Shown: positions 36,312 through 45,178, counted from the first letter of the stretch. The stretch: 64,000 nt of DNA from Paenibacillus humicus NBRC 102415 (GCF_004000905.1 NZ_BIMD01000016.1:1-64000); one strand, 5' to 3'. Numbers and translations: made by a program. The notes: generated by a model not told the origin, from the sequence alone.

Positions 36312-39005
36312 TTAACCGCAGCGGCTATAGCCGCAATGGCTGCAGGTTTTGCAGCCTTCGACATTGATCAGCGACGCGCTGCCGCAGGAGGGACATAAAT
36401 CCAGCGACGAAAGCTCTCCTCCGCTCCGCGCTAGAGCAGGCGGAGCTTCAGAAACATCTTCGCTGTCAGCTCTTTGAGAAAGTTGTTGCGATTTCCCAAC
36501 ATCTTCTTCGACAGGATGAGGAACAGCATGCCCGGCATGCGTCTCCAATGCCTTGGCAACCGCGTCCGCGATCGACTCCACCCGGTTCGCGCCGAAGCCG
36601 ATTGCGCCCGAGCCGCCGATTCCCTTGAGATGCTTGATCAGAAGCTCGACCTTATGCCCGTGGTCGCCATAACGGAGGAACAGCGAGCATACTCGCCCGA
36701 GCGCCTCCGACATGGCGAATACATCCGAGCCGGCCTTGCCGACGTTGAGGAAGATTTCACCCGGCGTGCCGTCCATGTCGTTGATCGTGATGTACGCCAT
36801 ACCAAACGGCGTATTGATTTTGTACGTGGCGCCGCGAAGAACTTGCGGCCGCTTCCTGTACTCCTTGTCGATGACCGTGCCGGTACCGATGCCCTCATTG
36901 CCGGCTCGATGAATACCGCCCTCCGCGGCTGCCGCTGAACTGCTTGCAGCATTCGTCCCGAGGGGCGGCCCAGCCGTTCCAGCCTTGCCACCGCCGAACG
37001 GCTCCCTATCTATCGAATCCACTGAAAGCGGTGGAACCGCGTCTCGAGCCTCCTCCATTTCAGGCTCAGCGTCTTCCTTCCCCTTCGCCGTGCTCAGCAC
37101 CTGAGTATCCCGGCTGCCGTCGCGGTAGATCGTTACGCCCTTGCAGCCGAGCTCGTAGGCGAGCTCATACAGCCGGGCCGTCTCCTCCACCGTGAAGTCG
37201 GCCGGGCAATTGGCCGTCTTGCTGATCGAGCTGTCCACCCAGCGCTGGATCGCGGCCTGGACGCGGATATGCTCCTCCGCCGACAGTTCCATCGCCGTCA
37301 CGAACGAGTCCGGCAGCTCCTCGCCGGGATGGGCTTCCTTCCACTTCTGCGCGATCGGAACGAGCTGCTTGTCGAAGCCGAGCCGGCTTTGCCGGTAGTA
37401 TTCAAAGGCAAAATAAGGCTCGATGCCGGTCGAGGTTCCGACCATCGTACCGGTGCTGCCCGTTGGCGCCTGCGTCAGCAAGGTCACGTTCCGGATGCCC
37501 CGGCTCCGCACCGCCTCCGCCACCTCCGGGAAAGCCGAGACCATGTTCTTCATGAAGCCGCTCTGCAAGTAGAGCTCGGCATCGAATGCCGGAAAAGAGC
37601 CCTTCTCGGCGGCAATGTCCGAGCTGGCCAGATAGGCTTCCCTGGCAATGAAGCGGTATAGGCTGTCGAGAAACTCCAGCGATTCGGGGCTTCCATACCG
37701 GATGCCGAGCCGGATCATCAGCTCCGCCAGCCCCATCGTGCCGAGGCCGACGCGCCTTTCCTTTTTCTGGTTCCGTTCATTTTGCTCGAAGTGGTACGGC
37801 GTCTTGTCGATGACATTGTCCAGAAACCGGATGGACCAATGGACGACTCGGCCAAGGTCCTCCCAATCCACATCATGCTTCTCTTCATCGTAGAACTTCG
37901 AGAGGTTGATCGCGGACAGGTTGCACACGCCCCAGCCGGGAAGTCCTTGTTCACCGCAAGGATTCGTGCAGATGACCGGGTTGAAATACCAGCTGTTCGA
38001 CATCCGGTTGTAGTATTCCATGAACACGACCCCCGGCTCCGCCGACCGCCAGGCCGATTCCATGATCGTCTGCCAGACGTCGCGGGCTCTTACCGTCCGA
38101 TAACGAGAGACGGCGCCTCCGCGCTCCTTCCATGCGGAGAGATACCCGTTCCAATGCCCGTCATAATCGGGATGCCTCGTATCCGGGAAGACGAGCTCCC
38201 ACTCGGCATCCTCCTTGACCGCCTGCATGAAGCCGTTGCTGACGCAGACCGACAGATTGGCGTTCGTCACCTCGCCCATCTTCTGCTTGACCGTAATGAA
38301 ATCGAGCAGATCCGGATGCCAGTCGTTGATCATGAGCATGAGCGCGCCGCGGCGGCTGCCGCCCTGCTCGATAAGCCCCGTCGCATAGCTGAACAGGCCG
38401 CCCCAGGACACCGCTCCGCTGGAGGCGCCGTTCACGCCGGCTACGATCGCCCGCCTCGGCCGCAGCGAGCTGAGATTGATGCCGACGCCCCCGCCGCGGG
38501 CCATGATTTCCGTCATTTCCGTCAAAGTCCCCATGATGCCGCCTCTGCTGTCATGAGGGGAGGGAATGACGTAGCAGTTGAACAGAGTCAATTCCTCGCT
38601 CGCCCCCGCTCCAGCGGCGATGCGCCCGCCCGGCACGAGCTTCCAGCCGTCCAGGATGCTCCGGAACCGATTCTCCCACAACTCCCGCGCCTCTTCGTTC
38701 TCTACGGATGCCATCGCCTTGGCCAGGCGGTCCCACATCTCCTCCGGCGTCCGCTCTGCGGGTAGAGTCAGCTTCTCTACATCCGATTCCACCCGCTCTC
38801 CGCTGCGGGTAACAACGGTAACCGAGCGTCCGCTGCGTGCGATGATCTCGCCGACCTCCTTGGCGGGAAACTTCGGATCGTCCTTCGTCAGCACGAGCAC
38901 GGTGTCCCCGACCGCCGCCTCGCCCGGATCGGCCTTCTTCCACGCGTACCGGTCCAGAAATATTTTCTCGCTCAACCCGTTCAGACGTTCGGCCTTCGTG
39001 TCCAT
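36312..39005 (-). CDS. nrdJ: Class II (adenosylcobalamin-dependent) ribonucleotide reductase
   Basis: An 897-residue protein from ATG 39005. It reduces ribonucleotides to deoxyribonucleotides using vitamin B12 radical chemistry, independent of oxygen. The alpha-barrel core shows 'LFNCYVIPSP' and 'VICTNPCGEQGLPG' (active-site Cys and Glu), the substrate loop 'ANLSVCVSN', and 'LLTQAPTGSTGT' (phosphate binding). After a low-complexity linker (about residues 650-710) comes a TSCPD-type domain ('TYKINTPFGMAYITIN'). Last is a Cys-rich zinc-ribbon tail ('LCPSCGS', 'CKTCSHCGYSRCG') thought to deliver electrons. This is the long B12-dependent form seen in many soil Firmicutes. An NrdR-like double box lies in its promoter. 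Confidence 0.95.
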   Translation of the reverse strand: MDTKAERLNGLSEKIFLDRYAWKKADPGEAAVGDTVLVLTKDDPKFPAKEVGEIIARSGRSVTVVTRSGERVESDVEKLTLPAERTPEEMWDRLAKAMASVENEEARELWENRFRSILDGWKLVPGGRIAAGAGASEELTLFNCYVIPSPHDSRGGIMGTLTEMTEIMARGGGVGINLSSLRPRRAIVAGVNGASSGAVSWGGLFSYATGLIEQGGSRRGALMLMINDWHPDLLDFITVKQKMGEVTNANLSVCVSNGFMQAVKEDAEWELVFPDTRHPDYDGHWNGYLSAWKERGGAVSRYRTVRARDVWQTIMESAWRSAEPGVVFMEYYNRMSNSWYFNPVICTNPCGEQGLPGWGVCNLSAINLSKFYDEEKHDVDWEDLGRVVHWSIRFLDNVIDKTPYHFEQNERNQKKERRVGLGTMGLAELMIRLGIRYGSPESLEFLDSLYRFIAREAYLASSDIAAEKGSFPAFDAELYLQSGFMKNMVSAFPEVAEAVRSRGIRNVTLLTQAPTGSTGTMVGTSTGIEPYFAFEYYRQSRLGFDKQLVPIAQKWKEAHPGEELPDSFVTAMELSAEEHIRVQAAIQRWVDSSISKTANCPADFTVEETARLYELAYELGCKGVTIYRDGSRDTQVLSTAKGKEDAEPEMEEARDAVPPLSVDSIDREPFGGGKAGTAGPPLGTNAASSSAAAAEGGIHRAGNEGIGTGTVIDKEYRKRPQVLRGATYKINTPFGMAYITINDMDGTPGEIFLNVGKAGSDVFAMSEALGRVCSLFLRYGDHGHKVELLIKHLKGIGGSGAIGFGANRVESIADAVAKALETHAGHAVPHPVEEDVGKSQQLSQRADSEDVSEAPPALARSGGELSSLDLCPSCGSASLINVEGCKTCSHCGYSRCG

Positions 39006-39084
39006 ATGCAGCCAACCTTTCCGTATCCGGCGCGGCCCCTGATTCGCGTTTTCTCCGGGCTGCCGAAATTTAGTAGGCCTATAA

Positions 39085-39132
39085 AATCAATATCTAGTAT
39101 CCATTCTTATTATACCCTACAACATATTGGTT
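39085..39132 (-). promoter_or_regulatory. nrdJ promoter with a tandem NrdR-like box pair
   Basis: Two sites resemble the 16-bp NrdR box ACACWATATATWGTGT. The proximal one (39085-39100) reads ATACTAGATATTGATT on the minus strand (12 of 16), and the distal one (39117-39132) reads AACCAATATGTTGTAG (11 of 16). Their centres are 32 bp apart, the three-helical-turn spacing usual for NrdR pairs. The -10 TATAAT (39109-39114) lies between them. The layout strongly suggests repression of nrdJ by NrdR when dATP is plentiful. Confidence 0.7.
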
Positions 39133-39227
39133 TTGCTCCCCATTACTCGACTTTTTTCCTCTCCCTTATTAGAAGCCCTTGCTTGGGGCATACTGGGAAC
39201 ATTCCAAAGCCGAGAGGAGCCGATAAC

Positions 39228-41051
39228 TTGTCGCGCACAACAAGAGAGAACGGACCCGCCAAGCTTCATCCGCTCGTCGACTTCCGCATGGACCGGAGCT
39301 GGTTCGACGATCTGCAGGCCCGGCTCGACCGCAATGGCCCTTGGGACGACTGGACGCTCTATCAGCTCGCCATGGAGGCCGAGCAGTCCCGGCGCATCGA
39401 GAGCTTCGAGGAGCTGCAGTCGCTGCGCTTCCTGAACGGCCTGGAGCCGATGAAGCATCAGATCGACACGGCGGTCAAGGTGCTGCATGATATGGGCGGA
39501 CGAGCCATTCTGGCGGATGAGGTCGGACTCGGCAAGACGATCGAAGCCGGACTGGTGCTCAAGGAATACCTGGTGCGCGGTCTCGTGAAGCGCGCGCTGA
39601 TTCTGGTGCCCGCATCGCTTGTCCTGCAATGGGTCCGGGAGCTCAACAGCAAGTTCGGCATCGCCGCCGTCGCCCAGAAGCGTGCCCACACCTGGAACTA
39701 TGATGTCGTCGTCGCTTCCATCGATACGGCCAAGCGGGAGCCGCACAGGGATCTGCTGCTCTCCACCGACTACGACATGCTTATCATCGACGAGGCCCAT
39801 AAGCTCAAGAACAAAAAAACGACGAATTACCAGTTCATTACGCAGCTCCGCAAAAAGTACTGCCTGCTGCTGACCGCCACACCGGTCCAGAACGACCTTG
39901 AGGAGCTCTACAATCTCATCACGCTGCTGAAGCCCGGCCAGCTCGGCGGACACGGCGAGTTCTCCTCCAACTTCGTCGTCGGCAAGCGCATGCCCAAGAA
40001 CGAGGATCAGCTGCAGGAGGCGCTGTCCGGCGTCATGATCCGCAACCGCCGCGGCGAAGGAGATGTGAAATTCACGAAGCGGATCGTCCGCAACATCCCT
40101 TTGCACTTGTCCAAGGAAGAGATGGACCTCTATCACGCGGTCACTTCCTTTGTCAAAGAGCGTTATGAGGAAAGCGGAGGCAACCTGACGAGCATGCTGT
40201 CGATGGTGACGCTGCAGCGCGAGGTATGCTCGAGCCGCGACTCGGTGTTCCTCACCCTCGTGAACCTGTTCAAGAAGACGGCCGAGGACTCCCCTGTGCG
40301 CGGCAAGATCTGGGAGCTGATCGAGGTCATCAAGCAGATCAAGTCCAACACGAAAGCGGAGAAAGCGATGGAGCTCGTGCGGGAAAGCGACGGGAAAGCG
40401 ATCATTTTCACGGAATACCGCGCGACGCAGGAATATCTGCTCCAGTTTTTCCGCGGCAGCGACATTACCGCCGTCCCTTACCGGGGCGGGATGGGCCGCG
40501 GCAAAAAGGACTGGATGATGGATCTGTTCCGCGGCCGCGCGCAAGTCATGATCGCCACGGAAGCAGGCGGAGAAGGCATCAATCTGCAGTTCTGCAGCCG
40601 CATCATCAATTTCGACCTGCCCTGGAACCCGATGAGGGTGGAGCAGCGGATCGGCCGTGTGCACCGGCTCGGCCAGACCCAGGATGTCCAGATCTACAAT
40701 CTGTGCACGATCGGCACGATCGAGGAGCATATCGTCAATCTGCTGCATGAGAAGATCGATATGTTCGAATCCGTCATCGGCGAGCTGGACCATATTCTCG
40801 AGAAGTTCGAGAAGGAGGAGAGCATCGAGGAAAGGCTTGCGCGCCTCATGCTGGAGGCGAGCGATCCCGACGTCTTGACCGAGAGCATCGAGAACCTGGG
40901 CCGATCGATCAGCAGCATGAGAAGCCGGGCTTCGGAATCCGGCAAGCCCGTCGATTCAGAGGAGACGGCCGGCTCAGCGGCCGCGCGCAAGCATGCGATC
41001 AACCGTCTGCTTGACGGGGTCGGACATGTTGTGGAGGTGGATTCGCCATGA
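39228..41051 (+). CDS. yqhH: SNF2-family helicase-like ATPase, YqhH type
   Basis: A 607-residue protein. TTG 39228 is set by AGAGGAG eight bases upstream; the frame is open further upstream, where it would cover the nrdJ promoter. It has two RecA-like lobes with SNF2 motifs: 'ILADEVGLGKTIEAG' (Walker A, about 94-108), 'LIIDEAHKLKN' (II), 'LLLTATPVQND' (III), 'IIFTEYRATQE' (IV), 'EAGGEGINLQF' (V) and 'QRIGRVHRLGQ' (VI). It should be an ATP-driven DNA or nucleoprotein translocase. It is coupled by ATGA overlap to yqhG, as in Bacillus subtilis where the pair also sits together. Confidence 0.93.
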   Translation: MSRTTRENGPAKLHPLVDFRMDRSWFDDLQARLDRNGPWDDWTLYQLAMEAEQSRRIESFEELQSLRFLNGLEPMKHQIDTAVKVLHDMGGRAILADEVGLGKTIEAGLVLKEYLVRGLVKRALILVPASLVLQWVRELNSKFGIAAVAQKRAHTWNYDVVVASIDTAKREPHRDLLLSTDYDMLIIDEAHKLKNKKTTNYQFITQLRKKYCLLLTATPVQNDLEELYNLITLLKPGQLGGHGEFSSNFVVGKRMPKNEDQLQEALSGVMIRNRRGEGDVKFTKRIVRNIPLHLSKEEMDLYHAVTSFVKERYEESGGNLTSMLSMVTLQREVCSSRDSVFLTLVNLFKKTAEDSPVRGKIWELIEVIKQIKSNTKAEKAMELVRESDGKAIIFTEYRATQEYLLQFFRGSDITAVPYRGGMGRGKKDWMMDLFRGRAQVMIATEAGGEGINLQFCSRIINFDLPWNPMRVEQRIGRVHRLGQTQDVQIYNLCTIGTIEEHIVNLLHEKIDMFESVIGELDHILEKFEKEESIEERLARLMLEASDPDVLTESIENLGRSISSMRSRASESGKPVDSEETAGSAAARKHAINRLLDGVGHVVEVDSP

Positions 41052-41998
41052 ATGGAAAGCAAGTGCATCGCTATATCCAGAAGTACGCGGAGGCGACCGG
41101 ATGCCGGATCGTCGAGAAATCCCCTTCCCATCTGACGGTGAAGCTGTCGCCGCAGGCGGACAGGGAGCTGACGAACCGTCCTTATTACTGGAGCTATGTC
41201 GACCGTGCCGGCGTGGAGCCGGAGACGATGACCTATCTGTTCGTGACCGACCGTTCGCGGTACGAGGAGCTTGCAAGAGAGCGCGAGGAAAGCGAGGCCC
41301 GGGCGCAGCAGTCCGCGAATCCGATGGAGCAGGCGGCCCAGAGCGCTCTCGGCCGCTCCATCGGATTTGTCCACAGCTCCGTCTCCGGCGTCCGCACGCC
41401 CCGAGAGGACATGTATTTCGGCGCGCGCAAGCTCGATCAGCTGTTCGAGGCCGCACGCACGGGAGGCAGCTTCGTCTATTTGTTCCAGGAGCCGGAGCGC
41501 CGCTCGCTCCATCCCACGGAATCGGTCGCGTACACCGCTTGGCTCGGAGTCAATCTGCGGGTGGAATTCGCCTGCGACATGAAGCGCGAGGAAATTCATT
41601 CCTTCGGCGTTTCTCTCGCGACCGGCGCCGTCGTCGAGCGTTTCCACGAGCGGCTGATCGACCTCAGGATGACGCCAAGGCTGCCCGCCAATGTGCATAC
41701 GGCCAAAAACGGCATCACCCTCGGCAAAGCGATGGGCCTGATCGAGTCTTCGCTCGAGCGCAAGCTCAGGGGAGCGGATTTCTCCTGGGCCGAAGCCGCC
41801 TCGCGTCGTCTAGAGGAAGAGCTTGAGATTGTCGCCCACTATTACGATCGCCTGCTGGAATCTGCGGAGGAGGAGCAGCGAGCCGCTGTCGAGGAGCAAT
41901 ATGCGACCCGGAAGGAAGAAATCCGCTGGCAGTTCGAGCCCAGGGTAACGGCTTCCTCGATCAACTGCGGCATTTTCCATCTGGAAGGCATCGAGTGA
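41048..41998 (+). CDS. yqhG: YqhG-family protein of unknown function
   Basis: A 316-residue cytoplasmic protein. The start ATG 41048 overlaps the yqhH stop, with GGAGGTGG just upstream. It matches the YqhG family in order and length, with 'YIQKYAEATGCRIVEKSPSH' at the N-terminus, 'RPYYWSYVDRAG' and 'FGARKLDQLFEAA'. A Glu/Arg-rich helical stretch (about residues 245-295) may form a coiled coil. The tight coupling to an SNF2 ATPase suggests that the two act in one complex. No biochemical role is known to me. Confidence 0.88.
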   Translation: MNGKQVHRYIQKYAEATGCRIVEKSPSHLTVKLSPQADRELTNRPYYWSYVDRAGVEPETMTYLFVTDRSRYEELAREREESEARAQQSANPMEQAAQSALGRSIGFVHSSVSGVRTPREDMYFGARKLDQLFEAARTGGSFVYLFQEPERRSLHPTESVAYTAWLGVNLRVEFACDMKREEIHSFGVSLATGAVVERFHERLIDLRMTPRLPANVHTAKNGITLGKAMGLIESSLERKLRGADFSWAEAASRRLEEELEIVAHYYDRLLESAEEEQRAAVEEQYATRKEEIRWQFEPRVTASSINCGIFHLEGIE

Positions 41999-42046
41999 CA
42001 GCAATCTCCCGGGTCGGCCCGATCTCGCCAATAATAGCGGTCGTTT

Positions 42047-42076
42047 GCGCGACAGAATGCAGCATTCTTCTCGCGC
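42047..42076. other. Inverted repeat between yqhG and the next gene
   Basis: GCGCGA-CA-GAAT(GCAGC)ATTC-TTC-TCGCGC folds into a hairpin without a T-run. It may be a weak terminator or an operator in front of the secreted protein gene at 42151. Confidence 0.3.
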
Positions 42077-42150
42077 GTGCCGCTCTACAATCAAGTAGAC
42101 AAGCTTCGGAATCATGCATGCTGTCACCCTATAGCGGATACGAGAGGGGG

Positions 42151-43086
42151 ATGTTGAAAAAAATGAGAAGAAGATCTGCAAGCGCCGCATCAACCGCAAT
42201 CGCGGTTTTGCTTTGCGTCCTGTTCCTGGCGAATGCTGCGGCCCATGCCGCGGCTCCGGCGTCTTCCGCTCCCGGATTGGCGGAACAAGCCGAAGCCTGG
42301 CGGGCGGCGCTGTCCGCCCAACCCGAATTTGCCGGCTGGAAGGGCGCCCGCGCCGTCATCGAGCCTCTCGGCCCAGGCACCCATTCATGGCTCGTGACCC
42401 TGGATAAAGCCGGACGGACAGCCGGATATATGATTATCAGCGCCAGGCAGCCGGATGGATATTCGCTTGGAGAATACGGGGCGGGTTCCTACCCGCTCTA
42501 TTCATCCGCCCTGCTTCAAAAGAAGCTCAAGGAGCAGAATGTGGCGGCTGCCGAAATGTCGAGGCTCTACGCCTCGCCTGCCGCAGCCGTATGGCGGATC
42601 GTGAGCCGAGACCGCGAAGTCCTCTACGCCGACGCCTGGACAGGAGAAATCCTCCCCCTCTCCGACGGAGACTGGGCCAAGCAGTTGAAAGCCTTGTCCT
42701 CATCGGATGCCAGCGCATCCGAAAACGAAAAAAAGACAACGCTGGCGTTGTCTTCCTCGTCTGCGGTACCGCCGACCAAAACGGCGGTAGCGTATGCCCG
42801 GACGCTCCGCTCATCCGATCCGATGCAGCGGCTGAGCTGGCTCCTGTCCAAGCCGATCGGCAGCCCGACCCCCGGCTCTCTCTCTTCCATTCTCAAATCG
42901 GGACGCCCGCTGGATTACGCATCCGAGCTGTATGGCGGCAAGGTGCTTCAGGTCTGGCAGGCAGCCGGCCTTCACCGCTGGACGACGGGACAAGCCTATG
43001 CTTCCTTCGTCAACACGGAATCGGCCGCCAAGCGATACATCACGCTTGAGCAGGCTCTGCTCGCAGGCCATTTCTACCGCGTCTGA
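42151..43086 (+). CDS. Secreted protein of unknown function
   Basis: A 311-residue frame. ATG 42151 directly follows GAGAGGGGG, so translation may really begin at TTG 42154 or ATG 42163. The N-terminus has a Lys/Arg patch and a hydrophobic core ending in AHAAAP, a clear Sec signal peptide. Residues about 65-165 have short motifs ('SWLVTLDKAGRTAGYMII', 'VWRIVSRDREVLYADAWTG') reminiscent of PepSY-like strands, followed by a Ser/Ala-rich linker. I do not recognise a named family. It occupies the site between yqhG and yqzE where B. subtilis has the sinIR-tasA-tapA biofilm block. Confidence 0.75.
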   Translation: MLKKMRRRSASAASTAIAVLLCVLFLANAAAHAAAPASSAPGLAEQAEAWRAALSAQPEFAGWKGARAVIEPLGPGTHSWLVTLDKAGRTAGYMIISARQPDGYSLGEYGAGSYPLYSSALLQKKLKEQNVAAAEMSRLYASPAAAVWRIVSRDREVLYADAWTGEILPLSDGDWAKQLKALSSSDASASENEKKTTLALSSSSAVPPTKTAVAYARTLRSSDPMQRLSWLLSKPIGSPTPGSLSSILKSGRPLDYASELYGGKVLQVWQAAGLHRWTTGQAYASFVNTESAAKRYITLEQALLAGHFYRV

Positions 43087-43125
43087 GCAGAGAATGCCGA
43101 AGCGGATCCCTTTTCAGAGCGGCAA

Positions 43126-43317
43126 TCATCCCTCTTTGCGGCGGAGCCCTCTGAACCAGATCAGCATGCTCATGCCAGGGACGCCGAACCAGCGCGTCAG
43201 CCAAGGCTCCTTGGCCTGCTTATGATCGCTGCGCTTCTGCTTGCGTACATCACGGGGCGTTTCCACATAGACAACCAGCTTCTCGGTCATATATTTGATC
43301 CAATCTTCAGGGTCCAT
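43126..43317 (-). CDS. yqzE: YqzE-family small protein
   Basis: A 63-residue protein. ATG 43317 has AGAGGAGGCG six bases upstream. It is basic, with 'DWIKYMTEKLVVYVETP', a Lys/Arg-rich middle ('RKQKRSDHKQAKEPW') and 'LTRWFGVPGMSMLIW', the conserved YqzE ending with a hydrophobic segment. In B. subtilis yqzE follows the comG competence operon, and its function is not established. Here it is transcribed opposite to its neighbours. Confidence 0.85.
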   Translation of the reverse strand: MDPEDWIKYMTEKLVVYVETPRDVRKQKRSDHKQAKEPWLTRWFGVPGMSMLIWFRGLRRKEG

Positions 43318-43441
43318 CGTTGTCGCCTCCTCTTTATGCGCTTAGTATGTCCGATAACTTCTTGGCGCAAACGCGAATAGTCCTGCCTGATTGCGGCAAA
43401 GTATAAAGGTTCGGACAACTTTGCCTTATGGAGGATTGCAA

Positions 43442-44158
43442 ATGGATTTGCGATGGATCGCAGCCGCGGCGCTTGCGGCAGCCCTGGTTCTCCAACCGGG
43501 GGCAGCGGCAGCCGCTTCCCTTTCCGACTCGCCGGATTCCGATCCTGCCGGTCCCCGGTACAAAGGGGCGCTCCCCTATGCCGAAGTACTCATCGATGCC
43601 GGCCATGGGGGCATCGATGGCGGCACTTCCTTTGAGGATGTGCTGGAGAAGGACATCAATCTGGCTGTCGGCAAAAAACTGCTGGCGAGCCTGCAGCAAA
43701 AAGGGATCAGCGCCGTCTTGAACCGCAGCTCCGACTACGCGCTCAGCGAGGAGAACCGCTGGCATCCGAGCCGGTCCCGCCATCAGCGGGATTTGTCCCA
43801 GCGGCGCCAGCTGACAGAGGAAATCCACACCGGCCTGCTCGTCAGCCTGCATGTGAACTGGTCCCGCAGAGCCGCCGCGCGGGGACCGGTCGTGCTTCAT
43901 CAAGAGGGCGGCGAAAGCGTGCTGCTGGCGTTATGCATCCAGGACTCCCTGAACCGGCAGCAAAAAACGAATGAGCTGCCCCGTGCGGGCAGCCCATTCT
44001 ATCTGCTCAATACGGTCAAGCAGCCTGCCGTCATCGTGGAAATGGGCTTCATCAGCAACGAGGGGGACAGGTCCATGCTGACTTCGCGGGAAGGCCAGGA
44101 GCAGGTAGCCGAAGCCGTCGCGTCAGGGCTTCGGCAATATAAGCTGCTCTTCCGCTGA
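43442..44158 (+). CDS. N-acetylmuramoyl-L-alanine amidase (Amidase_3, CwlD-like)
   Basis: A 238-residue exported enzyme. ATG 43442 follows TGGAGG by seven bases. It has a signal peptide of about 24 residues. The zinc amidase core shows the motifs 'LIDAGHGGIDGGT' (His), 'EDVLEKDINL' (Glu), 'LLVSLHVNWS' (His) and 'VIVEMGFISNEGD' (catalytic Glu). It cuts the amide bond between muramic acid and the stem peptide. The size and N-terminal anchor are like CwlD, which makes muramic lactam in spore cortex, but a vegetative role is possible. Its 3' end overlaps the convergent yibQ-like gene by 36 bases. Confidence 0.92.
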   Translation: MDLRWIAAAALAAALVLQPGAAAAASLSDSPDSDPAGPRYKGALPYAEVLIDAGHGGIDGGTSFEDVLEKDINLAVGKKLLASLQQKGISAVLNRSSDYALSEENRWHPSRSRHQRDLSQRRQLTEEIHTGLLVSLHVNWSRRAAARGPVVLHQEGGESVLLALCIQDSLNRQQKTNELPRAGSPFYLLNTVKQPAVIVEMGFISNEGDRSMLTSREGQEQVAEAVASGLRQYKLLFR

Positions 44159-44914
44159 TGCCGGAACAAGCTCGGACAGCCGGACGAACCGGGTCGTGCC
44201 CGCCATGCGGCCGGCTGCCCGGGACAGCTCTCCCGAGGTCATGAGGCCCGGAGTGCCGACATGCCCGATCGTGATGCTGTCCGCCTGACCGGCGGCCAGC
44301 TTTTTTAATTTTTCCACTTGTCTGGCGATATGGCCGGCTTCATACACATCGTCCAAAAAGACGTCGTTGCGCAGGACGGGAACCCCGATTTCAGCCGCGA
44401 CTTTCGACACGACCGTCTTGAAGGTCGTCCGGCTGTCCAGGAAAAACAGCCCCCGCTCCTTGCATACCTGCAAGACGATCCGCATGATGCGCTCATCGGC
44501 CGTAATCTTGCTGCCCATATGGTTGTTCATGCCGGCCGCATGAGGCACATCGTCGATCGCCTTCTGCACCGCGAGGCGAACCTGCTCGTCGGTCATGCTG
44601 CTGAACAGCGCTCCCGGCCCCAGCCACTCCGGCTTGCCCTTGTTCGGCTCCATCGGCATATGGACGATGACATCCAGGCCGAGGCCATGCGCCTTCTCCG
44701 CGTCGGCATGCGTGGAGGGCATGAAGGGCATGATCGCGGCCGTAATCGGTACCGGCAGCTTGAACATCTCCTCCGTACCCTTCATGTTGTTGCCGAAGTC
44801 GTCAATGACGACGGCCACCCGATGCGGCGGACCCGCCGATACATGCTGCTGCGGCAACAGCCCGATTGCAAGCATGCCGGCCGCCGCGGCTTTCCAGATT
44901 GCGTTCCTCATCAT
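44123..44914 (-). CDS. Divergent polysaccharide deacetylase (YibQ/DUF610 family)
   Basis: A 263-residue exported protein. The start at 44914 follows AGGGGGTG. The signal peptide ends near HVSA-GPP. The NodB-like barrel has 'VAVVIDDFGNNMKGTE' with the metal-type Asp pair, 'DVIVHMPMEPNKG', 'NNHMGSKITAD' and 'FFLDSRTT', as in YibQ proteins. Catalysis on cell-wall or other extracellular polysaccharides is inferred from the fold. It is convergent with the amidase, and the two transcripts overlap by 36 bases without a terminator between them. Confidence 0.9.
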   Translation of the reverse strand: MMRNAIWKAAAAGMLAIGLLPQQHVSAGPPHRVAVVIDDFGNNMKGTEEMFKLPVPITAAIMPFMPSTHADAEKAHGLGLDVIVHMPMEPNKGKPEWLGPGALFSSMTDEQVRLAVQKAIDDVPHAAGMNNHMGSKITADERIMRIVLQVCKERGLFFLDSRTTFKTVVSKVAAEIGVPVLRNDVFLDDVYEAGHIARQVEKLKKLAAGQADSITIGHVGTPGLMTSGELSRAAGRMAGTTRFVRLSELVPASAEEQLILPKP

Positions 44915-45057
44915 TCAGCACCCCCTGAAGGTTTCCCCTTCATTTTGCAGAGAAGGGATGCGTTTTATGTAAGGAGAAATCTGGCCTCTGTTCCTATGGG
45001 CATCCCTCCTGGCCAGAGGCATATCGGCTATAGTTAACTCCAGCCTTTTACTGGAAC

Positions 45058-45089
45058 AAAAAAAGCCTTTCCCCTGAAGGGAAAGGCTT
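45058..45089 (-). terminator. Terminator of the tRNA-Leu gene
   Basis: An AAGCCTTTCCC / GGGAAAGGCTT hairpin. On the minus strand it is followed by seven T, and it starts six bases after the tRNA 3' end. Confidence 0.9.
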
Positions 45090-45094
45090 CGTTA

Positions 45095-45178
45095 TGCGGT
45101 CAAGAGGACTTGAACCTCCACGTCATTGCTGACACTAGAACCTGAATCTAGCGCGTCTGCCAATTCCGCCATGACCGC
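45095..45178 (-). tRNA. tRNA-Leu (anticodon CAG)
   Basis: The minus strand folds as a class II tRNA: acceptor GCGGTCA/TGACCGC with discriminator A, D-arm region 'GGCGGAATTGGCAGACGCG', anticodon stem CTAGA/TCTAG with loop TTCAGGT, a long variable arm, and T-arm GAGG-TTCAAGT-CCTC. The 3' CCA is not encoded. The long variable arm and G-discriminator-free A73 fit leucine. Confidence 0.96.

Noticed and set aside
39006-39227. Cobalamin riboswitch upstream of the B12-dependent reductase
   Set aside because: No B12-box-like sequence was found; the region is short and contains the NrdR-like boxes and a -10.
39006-39227. N-terminal extension of the SNF2-type protein back to ATG 39006
   Set aside because: The extension would cover the nrdJ promoter, has no ribosome site, and its composition is unlike a protein; TTG 39228 has a good site.
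45095-45178. tRNA-Leu as an integration site of a genomic island
   Set aside because: No second copy of the tRNA 3' end and no integrase gene were seen in the window.
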